Shown here: positions 31,301 to 38,553 of the stretch, one piece after another | Layout: every line of letters begins with the position of its first letter | Position numbering within the stretch: position 1 is the first letter of the stretch | DNA from: Metellina segmentata | Lineage: Eukaryota > Arthropoda > Arachnida > Araneae > Tetragnathidae | DNA length: 64,000 nt | Assembly (NCBI GenBank): GCA_947359465.1 | Contig: OX375877.1 | Span: 71,746,698 to 71,810,697 of the forward strand | Direction: 5' to 3' | Translations under genes and position numbers: made by a program | Notes under the pieces: model-generated | What the model was told of the DNA's origin: nothing | Seen by the model: only the letters and a program-made list of their open reading frames with translations | Database searches by the model: none

Positions 31301-34300
31301 ACCTTTCTTTATTTGCAACTGCGTTACATTATCAGATACCTTGTATATGTGTATCATTCCTTCGTCACAGGGGGTGATACTCAGTATTGAATCAATCCAA
31401 ACACTCATTCCTACTTGAGTTCAGCTGGATACCACAGGAGCAAACAGTGTTGCAGTCGCTCTCCATAGTACAGGCCTCAAAATAGATTTTTTAATACAGG
31501 TGCACCTAAGCTTTTAAATTAGGTGCACAAGGTGCACTGTGTGCACCTAGTGGTAAAAAATTAGGTGCACAGTTATATTTTCATGTGCACAGTGCACCTG
31601 GGTATTTCGAGCCCTGCCATAGTACAATGAGACGTAGGAAAAATGTAGCGTTTCACTGACGTAGGAAAATTCAAAATTTGCTCTCTCTAGTGTGCTGATA
31701 ACGATTTTACCTGTTCTGATGCATTCCTATTAAAGTTCAATAAATTTTATTTCCTGTTATATGCCAGTGTTCATCAACAAATCAACATCCCCTACAACCT
31801 CAAGATTTTTTTAATTATTTTTATAAAACCTTATCTTTATAATTTTACCATGCCTAAATAACTCAAGAATTAATGTGATCGTTTATACCATTCATACTAT
31901 ATAGCCTGATTTCATTAGATTTAAAACTAAGAAATTATTTTTAACACACTTCTATATTTTAGAAAAATAAAGATTTTTTTAATCTAAATTCTTTCCTGGC
32001 AGTAGAAAGAGTACTCAGTTGTATAGATTGTTTTCTGTTTTAAAAATTATTTTCATTAATTTGTAATTATTTAATGCTAAGCCTAAAACAGTGTTTATCT
32101 AAGAAATTGTTCCTTGGCAACATAAAAAGCATGCCACAAAAAATTTCTCCAAATCAAACATATAAACTTCACTTTATTCATGAATTATCACCTAAAATAT
32201 GGAATTAAACTTACATATTTAAGGGAACAACCATAGGGTTACCAGTAAAAAGTGAGGAAGTAACCATTTGATTAGATTTCTTCTTTGGAACAGGTTTGTG
32301 GTCCTTGGATTCTTTTGAGGGAGAAGATGAAGCTTTTCCAGAATCTTGTTTCTTCACAAAAGTCGGCATTGAACTTTTCTTCTTCTTTTCCAACAGTTTT
32401 TTTTTAGAGATTGGTGACACTTTTTCTTTTGATTTTTCTTCATGGTTCTAGTTTTTAGATAAATTGTATTAGCAAAATTTAACACTGCCTGAATATTTTA
32501 CAAACTGCCAAGCATAAATTTTCATGAAACAAAATGAAAATCATTTCAGCAAAATTAAAAGTCATAGTAAAATTTCTGAAACAATTTTTTTAAACACAAA
32601 TTGAAGTTAACTTTTCCAGCTACTATTTTATCACGAAGGATATGATCAATTTTTGAAAAGTAACCCCCTACAGCCTTTATGTGTCAGAGGTCATGGCTTA
32701 ATCGAAACTTAATTGAGCCCTCTACACATTTCCACTTCACAGTGACATTGTTTATGGTAGAACAATAGAACACAGTAGAAATTGCAAAAAAAAAATTTCT
32801 CGATAGAAAAAGAATCCTTTTATGTTCAGGTTATTTAGGTCGAATTTTCCTCCTATTATACACCTCCAGTTTGCAATGAGGTCTGTAGATCAGCTTGCAT
32901 ACTTTTACACATGAGAGTGTATACTGTGACGTCAATGGCAGAATCTATTATTTTGTGGGGATGTCCAGATATTATTGATCCTTATATAGTGTGTATCCTT
33001 TTAAATCTCCTTAAAACAGTATTTTAACAATTACTAATTAATATTCGTAAAATGTAGTGTTAGACATTGCAAATTTTAAAACATTACAAATTCTAATGTC
33101 CTTTGTCAAGTGTAAAAAAATTATTTTATAACAATCAACATATTTTCAAATGTAAAAATATGTAGCTCCTCTGAACAATTTGTATGCGATGACTGTGAGA
33201 ATCTAAATGTAAAAAGGCTACATTTCCACAAAAGTTATAACTACCATTGAATTTTCTATTGAAATATGTATCACAATCATCACCCAAGAAAATAGATTAG
33301 ATGTTTTGAAAAAATAGACATTTTTAATATAAAAAAATTGATTTTTCTGAGGACAATCTTCTGCACATATTGTTTTCTTTGTAACAAGATAGAATAGTGC
33401 ATTAGATAGAGTAAAATATCAAAGTATTTGGTTTGATTTGTCACTGATAAGTTTGTGATACAAGAAGGTTAATTTGATTCCTAAAACATTAAATGTATGA
33501 TTCCCACACCTTTATCCAAAAAAAAAATTTAAGAACTTTTCAAAACCAAAAAAATATTTTTCAAGGACCTAAAATTTTTTATACCAATTTAAAACAAGGC
33601 ATATAAAAAAAAATTGTCAAGTAAAAAGAAGAATAAGAAATATATGAAAAGAAATATAAAAAAATACATAATTTTTTTCAAACTGCTGACAGTCAAAAAA
33701 GAAAGGTTGTCATCAATTGTGGTTAGATTTGGATATTTTTTCTTTTTTTGCAAAGTGGGCTACTTGTCTCAATGTCAACTATAAGGCTACTTGCACACAT
33801 TTCGATTTTGGTCATGTGATAAAATATCGCACGATGAATTATTTTGTGGGCACGAAAAGAGTAAGGGAGTTTGCACACACGGTTCGATCTACACGACACA
33901 ATCTCCATTTTGCTGTCATCCACTGCCTGAAACAAACGGCTGCCATGGTTTGTTTTGTTTGGGAAACAAAAAAATCATAACTTTTGACTGGTGTAAGGGC
34001 TTTTTTATTCTCTAGTCTAAGTTTCTATCTTTGCGTTTGTTTAAAGATAGTGACAATTTCAATGGATTTGAAATCTTGCAGAAAATTTTACAACAAAAGG
34101 ATATCTTAAATGTGATTTTCTTAATTTTTTTTTTTCAATTCTAACTTTTATATTTTTGCAACAAGAATTTGGCTTAATTTCTTTGGATGCATGCCAGGTT
34201 TCCAATTATGTCCTGACTACTAAAGCTACGGTTTCCTAAGAAAGCACTGCTGTTATTTAGCATGATGTCATGGTTTGGCGTGCATAACAAGGCAGCCGTC

Positions 34301-35414
34301 TTAACAGAGACCAGAGGTGTCAACTTGGACAGAATACTGTGGAAAATGGGCGATCTAGACGTAGCATACTTGTATATCACATAGTGTTAAAGAGCGAAAC
34401 AATGGTTTCATTCAGAATGATGCTTAAATGTCACACCATCTGTGGAAGAAAGTAGTCTAGACAAGTTCCAATGCAAGAAGAAATTACAAAATTATGTACA
34501 AGTTAAAAAAATCAAGTACTTTTAAGGAGTTTTCACCAAGTTCCGTAATTTTCAAGAGCCCCTAGTTAGGAAAAAAATTCAAGGACTGTGGGAACCCTGA
34601 AATGGATTCCAAACGATCATTAATGTGCTTTAGATTAGAATCATATTTAGAATTTGAGGAACAAACACTCCGCCACTTAGGTAGCATTTTATGGTTGAAG
34701 CAATTTCCAAATTGGTTTTATTTTAAAATAAGAATCAGAAAAGCAAGAGTGACTCAATTGAAAAATTTACTCTGAAAATAGGAGGACTAATTTAAAGATG
34801 AAAAGTCAATTCATAGGAGAAAAAGCATGCTTTATTTCTGTGCGAAAAGTAGAATGAAATGAATAGAAAGGCTACATTTCCACAAAAGCTATAACTACAA
34901 TAGAAGTTTCTACTGAAATGACGTATCAATCGAACACAAGTGAAACAACCTCTTAAGGACATCAAGGGTTTTGAACTGCGAAAAATTTAATTTTCAATTC
35001 AGTGAAACATACTTGCTCCAACTTCAAGAAACAAAACCAAATATACTACAGGGTGGCAACAAAATCCTTGAAAAAAAGTTCCCTGATATTTCCATGATTT
35101 CCAGGATAGTCTCACAAAAATTTCCCTGATTTAACAATTCCCTTAAGAAATGTTATGATCCTCGATTGGTATCGATATACAGTATCCACACAACACTATT
35201 TTTAAGTATTTAGGGTCAAAGGGTGGAAAAAGATAATTCTCCACAAATATTTTATGTTTTTTTTCTAGATATTTTAATTATTATTGTTTGGAACCCTTAA
35301 TGGAACTCTTAAAACTGCAATTCAAAAAACTGGAGAAAAAATTAAAAATATTTTGATTAAGGAACTTTTTACACCTGAAACTACATTGTCATACTATTCA
35401 TCGAAACCAAATGC

Positions 35415-35456
<42 letters not shown>

Positions 35457-36199
35457 CTACAAAAATGTAATTGCTAACAAAAATAATTAATTTAATACGC
35501 TAAAAATATCATTTGTGGCACAAATTTCAAATTGTATCCCACAAGCCTCAAGGCAACAAAACACTGCAGCCGCGAAAAAAATGGCGGCAGCGGTTTCCGC
35601 AGTGTTCAAAATTTACGACACTATGGTTCTTTTTTCGAATTACAATTTCAGCGAATACGATTTATTCGATTCACAAAAGCACTCAAAATCGCGCATCTCA
35701 AAATAGGACAAAAGATAATAGTAACAGTTTAAATTGTCAAAATTTCCCTGATTTTTTGTAAAATTTGGAAATTTTCCCTGAGATTTCCCTGATTTTTCCA
35801 GAAATAAAAAGTTCCCTGAGAATTCCCTGATTTCCCGGTTTTCCAGGTTCTGTTACCACCCTGTACTAGTCATTTTAAGAAATGTAACATTTGTGTGAAA
35901 TACAAAAACGTCTTTAAAATCACTTGCAGATACACGGTTACATGTATTCTTAAGTTCGAGTTTCAAACCTTTGATCAAACACAATGTCATCTGCTAAATT
36001 AATTTTAAAACATCTTCAAGCACAGTATGGAAATTCACTTTTTTTTTGTTGCAGGATTGCAAGTAATTTCAATAGGGATTTGGCAGTTAGCCACATAAAG
36101 TACCTGTGCACTTGCTTGATTTTCCTTTTTCTTCTTCCTGTAGTCAACTGAAACAAGATTGAACATCAAAGAACCGCCATCATCTGAAATTTCACCCAT
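678..36199 (-). CDS. DDX31: DEAD-box RNA helicase DDX31 / Dbp7 (16 coding exons)
   Basis: ATP-dependent RNA helicase of the DDX31/Dbp7 family, which works in the nucleolus on 60S ribosome assembly (family knowledge). I joined 16 exons, 5' to 3': 36199-36104, 32447-32215, 29368-29293, 28994-28880, 27350-27241, 27101-27060, 22911-22847, 22671-22552, 20374-20277, 18590-18253, 16085-16026, 15306-15116, 10735-10660, 9013-8923, 5624-5456, 798-678. All introns are GT-AG, phases agree, and the total is 2001 bp = 666 residues plus stop. Seen: lysine-rich N-terminus, Q motif near residue 148, motif I TGTGKT (171-176), PSRELA (about 207), DEAD (282-285), SAT (313-315), DVAARGLD (452-459), HRVGRTAR (480-487), then the family C-terminal block [13 protein letters not shown] in exon 15 and a basic tail ending KKRKKMKH. 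The start is the first ATG of exon 1, giving MGEISDDGG. The product is shorter than human DDX31 (about 850 residues), mainly at the N-terminus and tail. The 5'UTR and promoter are not resolved. Confidence 0.95.
1647..1940. repeat. Two-copy tandem repeat, about 145 bp period
   Basis: Two adjacent copies start at about 1647 and 1792. Both hold GAGTTGGTCAC, then TTTTTGAATACAGGTGAAAT, then GGCAGTTTCTAGTA, and end in TTAAATATTACAGCTTT or a close variant. The copies differ by scattered substitutions and small indels, so the duplication is not recent. Directly 3' (about 1970-2000) is GAGAACCCTG, resembling the end of a hAT-like element; the repeat may be the interior of such an element. Confidence 0.8.
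4056..5125. mobile_element. Non-autonomous hAT-like element, older copy
   Basis: A diverged copy of the 1.1-kb element at 33496-34599, colinear over nearly its whole length. Shared landmarks are CAAGGACCTAAAATTTTTTA, CAAAGTGGGC, GGTTCGATCTACACGACACA and CTCTAGTCTAAGTTTCTATC. The ends are degenerate forms of CAGGGTTCCCACACC, and the right end reads GTGGGAACACTG. The flanking five bases no longer match, consistent with age. Short open frames inside are not conserved between the copies. It lies in the last DDX31 intron. Confidence 0.75.
5229..5345 (-). pseudogene. Decayed partial duplicate of DDX31 exon 15
   Basis: About 225 bp beyond the real exon 15 (5456-5624) in transcription direction is a second copy of its 3' half. 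The copy also encodes [12 protein letters not shown] and ends with nearly the same bases (AGCCACAATCATTTTACAG followed by GT). The 5' half ([11 protein letters not shown]) is missing, an indel shifts the frame after the conserved block, and the exit phase would no longer fit the last exon. I read it as a local tandem duplication that has decayed, not a working alternative exon. Confidence 0.8.
6345..7151 (+). pseudogene. Decayed hAT-family transposase (ZMYM1-like)
   Basis: Translating in shifting frames gives a first block (about 6348-6600) containing [18 protein letters not shown] and [10 protein letters not shown] last block (about 6920-7151) gives [14 protein letters not shown], then [20 protein letters not shown] and [19 protein letters not shown]. 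The last block matches the C-terminal hAT dimerisation region of ZMYM1-like or PKR-inhibitor-repressor-like transposases. Stops and frameshifts in the middle show it is dead. It lies in DDX31 intron 14, opposite in strand to the gene. Confidence 0.8.
7893..8211 (-). mobile_element. tRNA-derived SINE, full length, 12-bp TSD
   Basis: Flanked by the exact 12-bp direct repeat CAGTCCAGGTGG (7881-7892 and 8212-8223). On the minus strand the head GCCGACAAACCGGTCTGAAG carries an A-box-like stretch, then a B-box-like GGTTCAATTC. The body includes TCATCTGACTGTGGTTCAAA and the 3' end has short ATTACC-type repeats. Related copies occur at 36.4-38.2, 51.7 and 57.9 kb. It has no protein-coding capacity and needs a LINE partner for movement (inference). 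Confidence 0.85.
9127..9619. mobile_element. Short Tc1/mariner-like MITE
   Basis: The ends form inverted repeats: left CAATGGTGTGCAAAACTTAA; right, read inward on the minus strand, CACTGGTGGTCAAAAACTTAA. Both are flanked by TA, the target duplication of Tc1/mariner elements. Length is 493 bp with no transposase. A segment near 9383-9400 (GTTTTATGGCGCAAGGTT) resembles part of the SINE at about 54.9 kb, so a SINE piece may be embedded. Confidence 0.65.
9870..9945. repeat. (TATG)n/(TA)n microsatellite
   Basis: Imperfect run of TATG, TATA and TGTA units in a DDX31 intron. Confidence 0.85.
11133..11369 (-). pseudogene. C-terminal fragment of a non-LTR retrotransposon polyprotein
   Basis: The minus-strand frame contains [20 protein letters not shown], then [17 protein letters not shown]. 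This pattern (RLLTGHD, KHLHRIGI, then a zinc-knuckle-like CPLC and a later Cys) is common at the C-terminus of arthropod Jockey/R1-type LINE polyproteins. Nothing upstream gives a reverse transcriptase, so this is a 5'-truncated remnant in a DDX31 intron. Confidence 0.65.
11640..13110. other. Intronic sequence without recognised features
   Basis: Part of DDX31 intron 12. AT-rich; no coding block, clear repeat unit or transposon end was found. The 61-codon frame at 12064-12249 has no recognisable motif. Confidence 0.5.
13115..13944 (+). mobile_element. Non-autonomous Helitron, family B
   Basis: Begins TCTCTACTGTTATAAAAGGA and ends in a CTAG terminus followed by T, as in the family-B copy at 48627-49421. 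Shared interior: AAAGTCCTGACGAATCTATG, GGCACTTACAGTAATGGGAT, and a 3' region rich in GGTTTGCGAAGCAAACC-like palindromes. The terminal hairpin seen in the other copy is imperfect here. The base before the element is T, not the usual A. No Rep/helicase coding. Confidence 0.8.
14479..15062 (-). mobile_element. Non-autonomous Helitron, family B, minus strand
   Basis: On the minus strand it begins A|TCTAACATTATAAAAGGAAG and ends GCCGGCTAG|T, so both A/T insertion flanks and the CTAG terminus are present. The 5' part repeats the family signature (CAAAGTCCTGAGGAATCTAT, GGCACTTACAGTAGTGGGAT), and the middle holds the block CAATGGATTTGAAATCTGCA. The palindrome-rich 3' part of other copies is missing. 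The element ends only 54 bp from the 5' splice site of DDX31 exon 12. Confidence 0.8.
15859..15913. repeat. (TG)n(TA)n microsatellite
   Basis: A TG run passes directly into a TA run. Confidence 0.95.
16233..16746. mobile_element. Non-autonomous hAT element with 8-bp TSD
   Basis: The left end reads CAGGGGTTCCCAAACTTATC, a typical hAT terminus; the right end reads GCGGCACCCCCG. The exact 8-bp repeat CTTTAGAC lies on both sides (16225-16232 and 16747-16754), the hAT target size. The 514-bp interior has a (TA)n run and no coding region. It sits in DDX31 intron 10. Confidence 0.88.
17482..18170. mobile_element. Non-autonomous hAT-like element (CAGGGTTGCCA ends)
   Basis: Starts CAGGGTTGCCATCATAACTA and ends GTTGCCAATGGCAACCCTG. 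The interior repeatedly carries AGTTGCCATAG/AGTCGCCTA-type pieces. A TATAA flank occurs on both sides if one extra T is allowed at the left, consistent with a roughly 5-bp target duplication. No intact protein. It lies about 80 bp from DDX31 exon 10. Confidence 0.7.
19000..22551. other. Introns 8-9 of DDX31 outside exon 9: no feature recognised
   Basis: Apart from exon 9 (20277-20374) this stretch shows only AT-rich sequence and short C and CA runs (about 20945-20966 and 21483-21507). No coding block or transposon ends were identified. Confidence 0.5.
24131..24803. mobile_element. Possible pogo/Tigger-like element with internal minisatellite
   Basis: The ends form a short inverted repeat: CACTACAAAGTCCC at the left; CACTGTAAAGTCCCG read inward from the right. 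This resembles pogo/Tigger termini. TA precedes the left end only. From about 24480 to 24790 the interior is a degenerate 15-17-bp tandem array with consensus near GTTCAAAATCCGGAAAA, whose translation ([14 protein letters not shown]) is a by-product and not a gene. Confidence 0.5.
24825..25229. mobile_element. hAT MITE with 8-bp TSD
   Basis: The left end CAGGCCCTGATTTACC and the right end, read inward, CAGGGCCCGATTTAGA form the inverted repeat. The 8-bp repeat TTGTAACC flanks it exactly (24817-24824 and 25230-25237). 405 bp, no coding region. Confidence 0.88.
25629..26398. mobile_element. hAT-like MITE, family with CAGGGTGG ends, 5-bp TSD
   Basis: The left end is CAGGGTGGCAACAAAATTCT and the right end, read inward, is CAGGGTGGTAACAGAACCTG. 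AAGGG flanks both sides (25624-25628 and 26399-26403). Repeated TTCCCTGATTT motifs sit near both ends. A close copy lies at 35049-35863. No intact reading frame. Confidence 0.88.
30093..30625 (+). pseudogene. Ty3/Gypsy-type integrase fragment
   Basis: Translation with a few stops and frame changes gives [12 protein letters not shown], then [32 protein letters not shown], and [19 protein letters not shown]. This is the integrase core and C-terminal part of Gypsy-like LTR retrotransposons (pattern HPQSNGMVERFHRQLK, then WTxxLPxVLLGIRS). Stops occur at about 30322 and 30421. No LTR, reverse transcriptase or protease is seen nearby. It is a dead remnant in DDX31 intron 2. Confidence 0.82.
30627..31053. 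mobile_element. PIF/Harbinger-like MITE, TTA target duplication
   Basis: The left end GGCCCAGTGCACACATCCAG and the right end, read inward, GGCCTGGTGCACACATCTG are inverted repeats continuing into a TTTTTCAAC block. TTA flanks both sides (30624-30626 and 31054-31056), the 3-bp target typical of PIF/Harbinger. 427 bp, no coding region. It borders the Gypsy fragment directly; a second copy is at 36896. Confidence 0.8.
31471..31616. mobile_element. 146-bp hAT MITE with perfect 8-bp TSD
   Basis: CAGGCCTC...GAGCCCTG ends, flanked exactly by CCATAGTA (31463-31470 and 31617-31624). The interior is packed with GTGCAC and AGGTGCAC units in both orientations. The 577-bp element at 49580-50156 shares both ends and the motif blocks, so this is the short deletion form of the same family. 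Confidence 0.92.
33496..34599. mobile_element. Non-autonomous hAT-like element, 5-bp TSD
   Basis: AAATG lies on both sides (33491-33495 and 34600-34604). The right end GTGGGAACCCTG is intact; the left has a mutated TATGATTCCCACACCTTTAT where CAGGGTTCCCACACC is expected. It is a younger copy of the element at 4056-5125. The interior at about 33950-34165 resembles the middle of Helitron family B. The 87- and 74-codon frames inside are not conserved in the older copy. Confidence 0.85.
35049..35863. mobile_element. hAT-like MITE, CAGGGTGG family, 5-bp TSD
   Basis: CAGGGTGGCAACAAAATCCT at the left and GGTTCTGTTACCACCCTG at the right, flanked by TACTA on both sides (35044-35048 and 35864-35868). 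Colinear with 25629-26398 except for an (AT)n run at about 35418-35452. Overlapping open frames at 35513-35761 lie wholly in the element and have no homologous intact frame in the other copy. Confidence 0.9.
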
Positions 36200-36383
36200 C
36201 TTACAAAAACTTTTGAAAAACCACGATCAAGAAAATTTTGACAACAAACACACGTGGGGTAAACGTTGCCATTGCCAAAAGACTTATCTTATGTATAAAA
36301 AAACTATTAGGTGGGTAGGTAAGTCAACAACGTCGAACTAGAAGAGTGTCGGTCTACTGACAACGCTCCTGGTAGATTGTTAG

Positions 36384-36760
36384 GTATTTTAATTAACATC
36401 GCACCGAAGCAATACAGCCGGTTATTGACGATGGTACGGGATCAATGCCTTAGGGGAAAGATCCGAAGATAACCCCTCGGATCTTTCCCTTAAGCGATTG
36501 ATCCCGGAAGTCATCAATATCCCGTTATGTTGCTCTAGTACTACGTTAACTAATAATTACCAATTACCGAGGACAACCCCACGTAATTTTAAACCACGGT
36601 CAGATGATGATACTCCCGAAGGGAAAGATTCGAGAACATCACGTAATTTTGAACCATACAGATGACGAGATCAACAACTGAGCTGGCACCCCAGACCCCA
36701 CTCTCTAAGCTTCCGCATTATACCAAAGTGATTACATGTGAGACTGCAATAGATAAAACG
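36384..36760. mobile_element. Cluster of SINE fragments with an inverted pair
   Basis: Pieces of the SINE body (GACGATGGTACGGGATCAAT, CACGGTCAGATGATGA, CTGGCACCCC) occur in minus orientation at about 36384-36475 and 36571-36740. Between them a plus-strand piece (GGATCTTTCCCTTAAGCGAT onward) ends near 36570. The neighbouring opposite pieces form an inverted repeat with arms of about 45 bases. The cluster lies about 200-550 bp upstream of the DDX31 start codon. Confidence 0.7.
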
Positions 36761-36895
36761 TGCGCCAGCCCCTGTGGAGAACAATACATCATTGTTATAC
36801 AAACAAAAAAAAATCCATACAGACTTTCCTAGTTGTCACTGCACAATCCCTCGTTGTCACTTTTTCTGCTAAAAGCCAAAAATGCCTCATATTAA

Positions 36896-37200
36896 GGCCT
36901 GGTGCACACATCCAGATTTTCAACGGGCGGCGCCGCTCCGGTAACGCAAGTGCGGTCAGGTAATGGTAATGGTAATTTTAGTTAACGTCGTACTAGAGCA
37001 ACACAACGGGCTATTGACGACGGTCCGGAATCAGTCCCTTAAGGGAAAGATCCGAGGACGACACCTCGTAATTTTGAACCACGGTCAGATGACGAAGCAA
37101 CACCTGAACTGGCACCCCACTCTCCAAACTTCCACACCAGCAAGTGCGGTCAGAGATACATTAGAACCAATGGAGCAGTGCACACATGCCTTTAACGCTC
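36896..37200. mobile_element. PIF/Harbinger-like MITE, truncated, split by a SINE
   Basis: Begins GGCCTGGTGCACACATCCAG after TTAA, as in the copy at 30627. It is cut at 36960 by a SINE, resumes at 37140 and loses similarity near 37200, so the right end is missing. Confidence 0.8.
36960..37139 (-). mobile_element. SINE copy inserted in a MITE, 14-bp TSD
   Basis: The exact repeat GCAAGTGCGGTCAG lies on both sides (36946-36959 and 37140-37153), and those bases are host MITE sequence. The left boundary carries the GTAATGGTAATGGTAA tail (reverse of ATTACC repeats) and the tRNA-like head is absent. It is therefore a 5'-truncated SINE copied by target-primed reverse transcription. Confidence 0.9.
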
Positions 37201-37454
37201 ACTAGTCCCCATGTACACGACGGTTTGGGGCTGGATCGAGTCGACTGCTCAGGAGAGAATATTTTTAGAATTCTCTTAAAGAAAATTTGTGATTTCTTTT
37301 CCATTCATGCCGTTTTATCTAATGTTCACTTTAATGTTGTTGATTCGCTGGATTTTAGAAGACACAGTGAAACTGACGTTAAGACGCTGCATTCGCGTCA
37401 AAATGCATTTATCAATGCAATGTCACCAGATGTCAATGTAGGCACAATAGTGCA

Positions 37455-37797
37455 ACTTCATTGAGCAACGGACTATCAACCGAAGGGTTGCGAATTTAAA
37501 TCCTTCCAAGACACCGTCGTGTACAAAGGGGGTTGGTGCATGTTAAATCTGTCAGGACCTCAAATGTCCTCACGTTGACGTGGACTGGAGAATGAGTTTG
37601 GAGAATGAAGTAACTGCTCAGGTGTGACTTGTCATCTGGCCGTGGTTCAAAATTACGTGGTATTGTCCTCGGATGGTTAGATCAAAATTACGTAGATATC
37701 CTCGGATTGCCCTTCGGGGGCTAATCCCGGACCGTCACCAATAGCCCGGTTTTTTTTTCTCCAGTGTGATGTCAATTAAAAATACCAATACCATAGC
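37455..37797 (+). mobile_element. tRNA-derived SINE, plus strand
   Basis: A tRNA-like head (GGACTATCAACCGAAGGGTT, then GCGAATTTAAATCC as a B-box-like element) is followed by the common body (CATCTGGCCGTGGTTCAAAA, CCCGGACCGTCACCAATAGC) and a tail of AATACC repeats ending near 37797. TSDs are not clear. Confidence 0.75.
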
Positions 37798-37819
37798 AAC
37801 CCAAGAAGTTTGTTTTATT

Positions 37820-38205
37820 CTAATGGTAGGTAGTTAATTAACACATCGAACTGGAACTTCACAATGGGCCAATGTCCGGGATCAATCCCGACGGGAGATA
37901 ACCGAAGTAGGTAGGAAGTTAATCAACGTCACACTGAAGCAACACAACAGACTGTTTGTGACGGTCCGTGATCAATCCTGTAAAGAAGGATTTCAACCAT
38001 CGCCAGATGATGAGGACAACACCTTAGCTGGCACCCCCCCCTTCCCTTTTCAAACCACGTCAAAGTACAGACATTTGAGAGCACAATAGATTTAACATGC
38101 TCCAGCCTCTAAGTACACGACGGTCTTTGGTTCGATCGAGTTCAAACTCTCAACCCTACGGATGCTAAAATGATACCATTCCTACCAGGCAACGGCAGCC
38201 CGTCA
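37820..38205 (-). mobile_element. Two SINE copies, minus strand
   Basis: A short tail fragment (about 37825-37906, with CGGGATCAATCCCGA) adjoins a fuller copy (about 37907-38205). On the minus strand the latter starts GACGGGCTGCCGTTGCCTGG and contains the B-box-like GAGTTCGAACTC-type block and the shared body. Confidence 0.7.
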
Positions 38206-38399
38206 TTTTTATGGAAACAGACAGCTTTTTAATTAAAGAAAATTTACGTCATGACATTAGTTATTTACTCTGATTTGGGAGAATATTTACCTTCATAATA
38301 AAAGCTAGATATATAACATATTAAACTTTGTAGTTTAAATTTCTTCTGTCTTTCTGAGCATTTTAAAAGTATCTTAACTTATATAAAATATTTCCAAAT

Positions 38400-38455
38400 T
38401 TTTACTGTAATTTGTGATTTTTTACTGTAATTTGTGAATTTTTTCTGTAATTTCA
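38400..38455. repeat. Three-copy 18-20-bp tandem repeat
   Basis: Three consecutive variants of TTTTTACTGTAATTTGTGA, the third diverged. Confidence 0.8.
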
Positions 38456-38553
38456 GTTTTTTAATTTTTAATTCAATGGCTTTTTAAAATATACGAATAT
38501 TCAAAAACGAGTCCATTGGACTTAGAAGATTGTCAGTTTCTATTAATCTCTAA

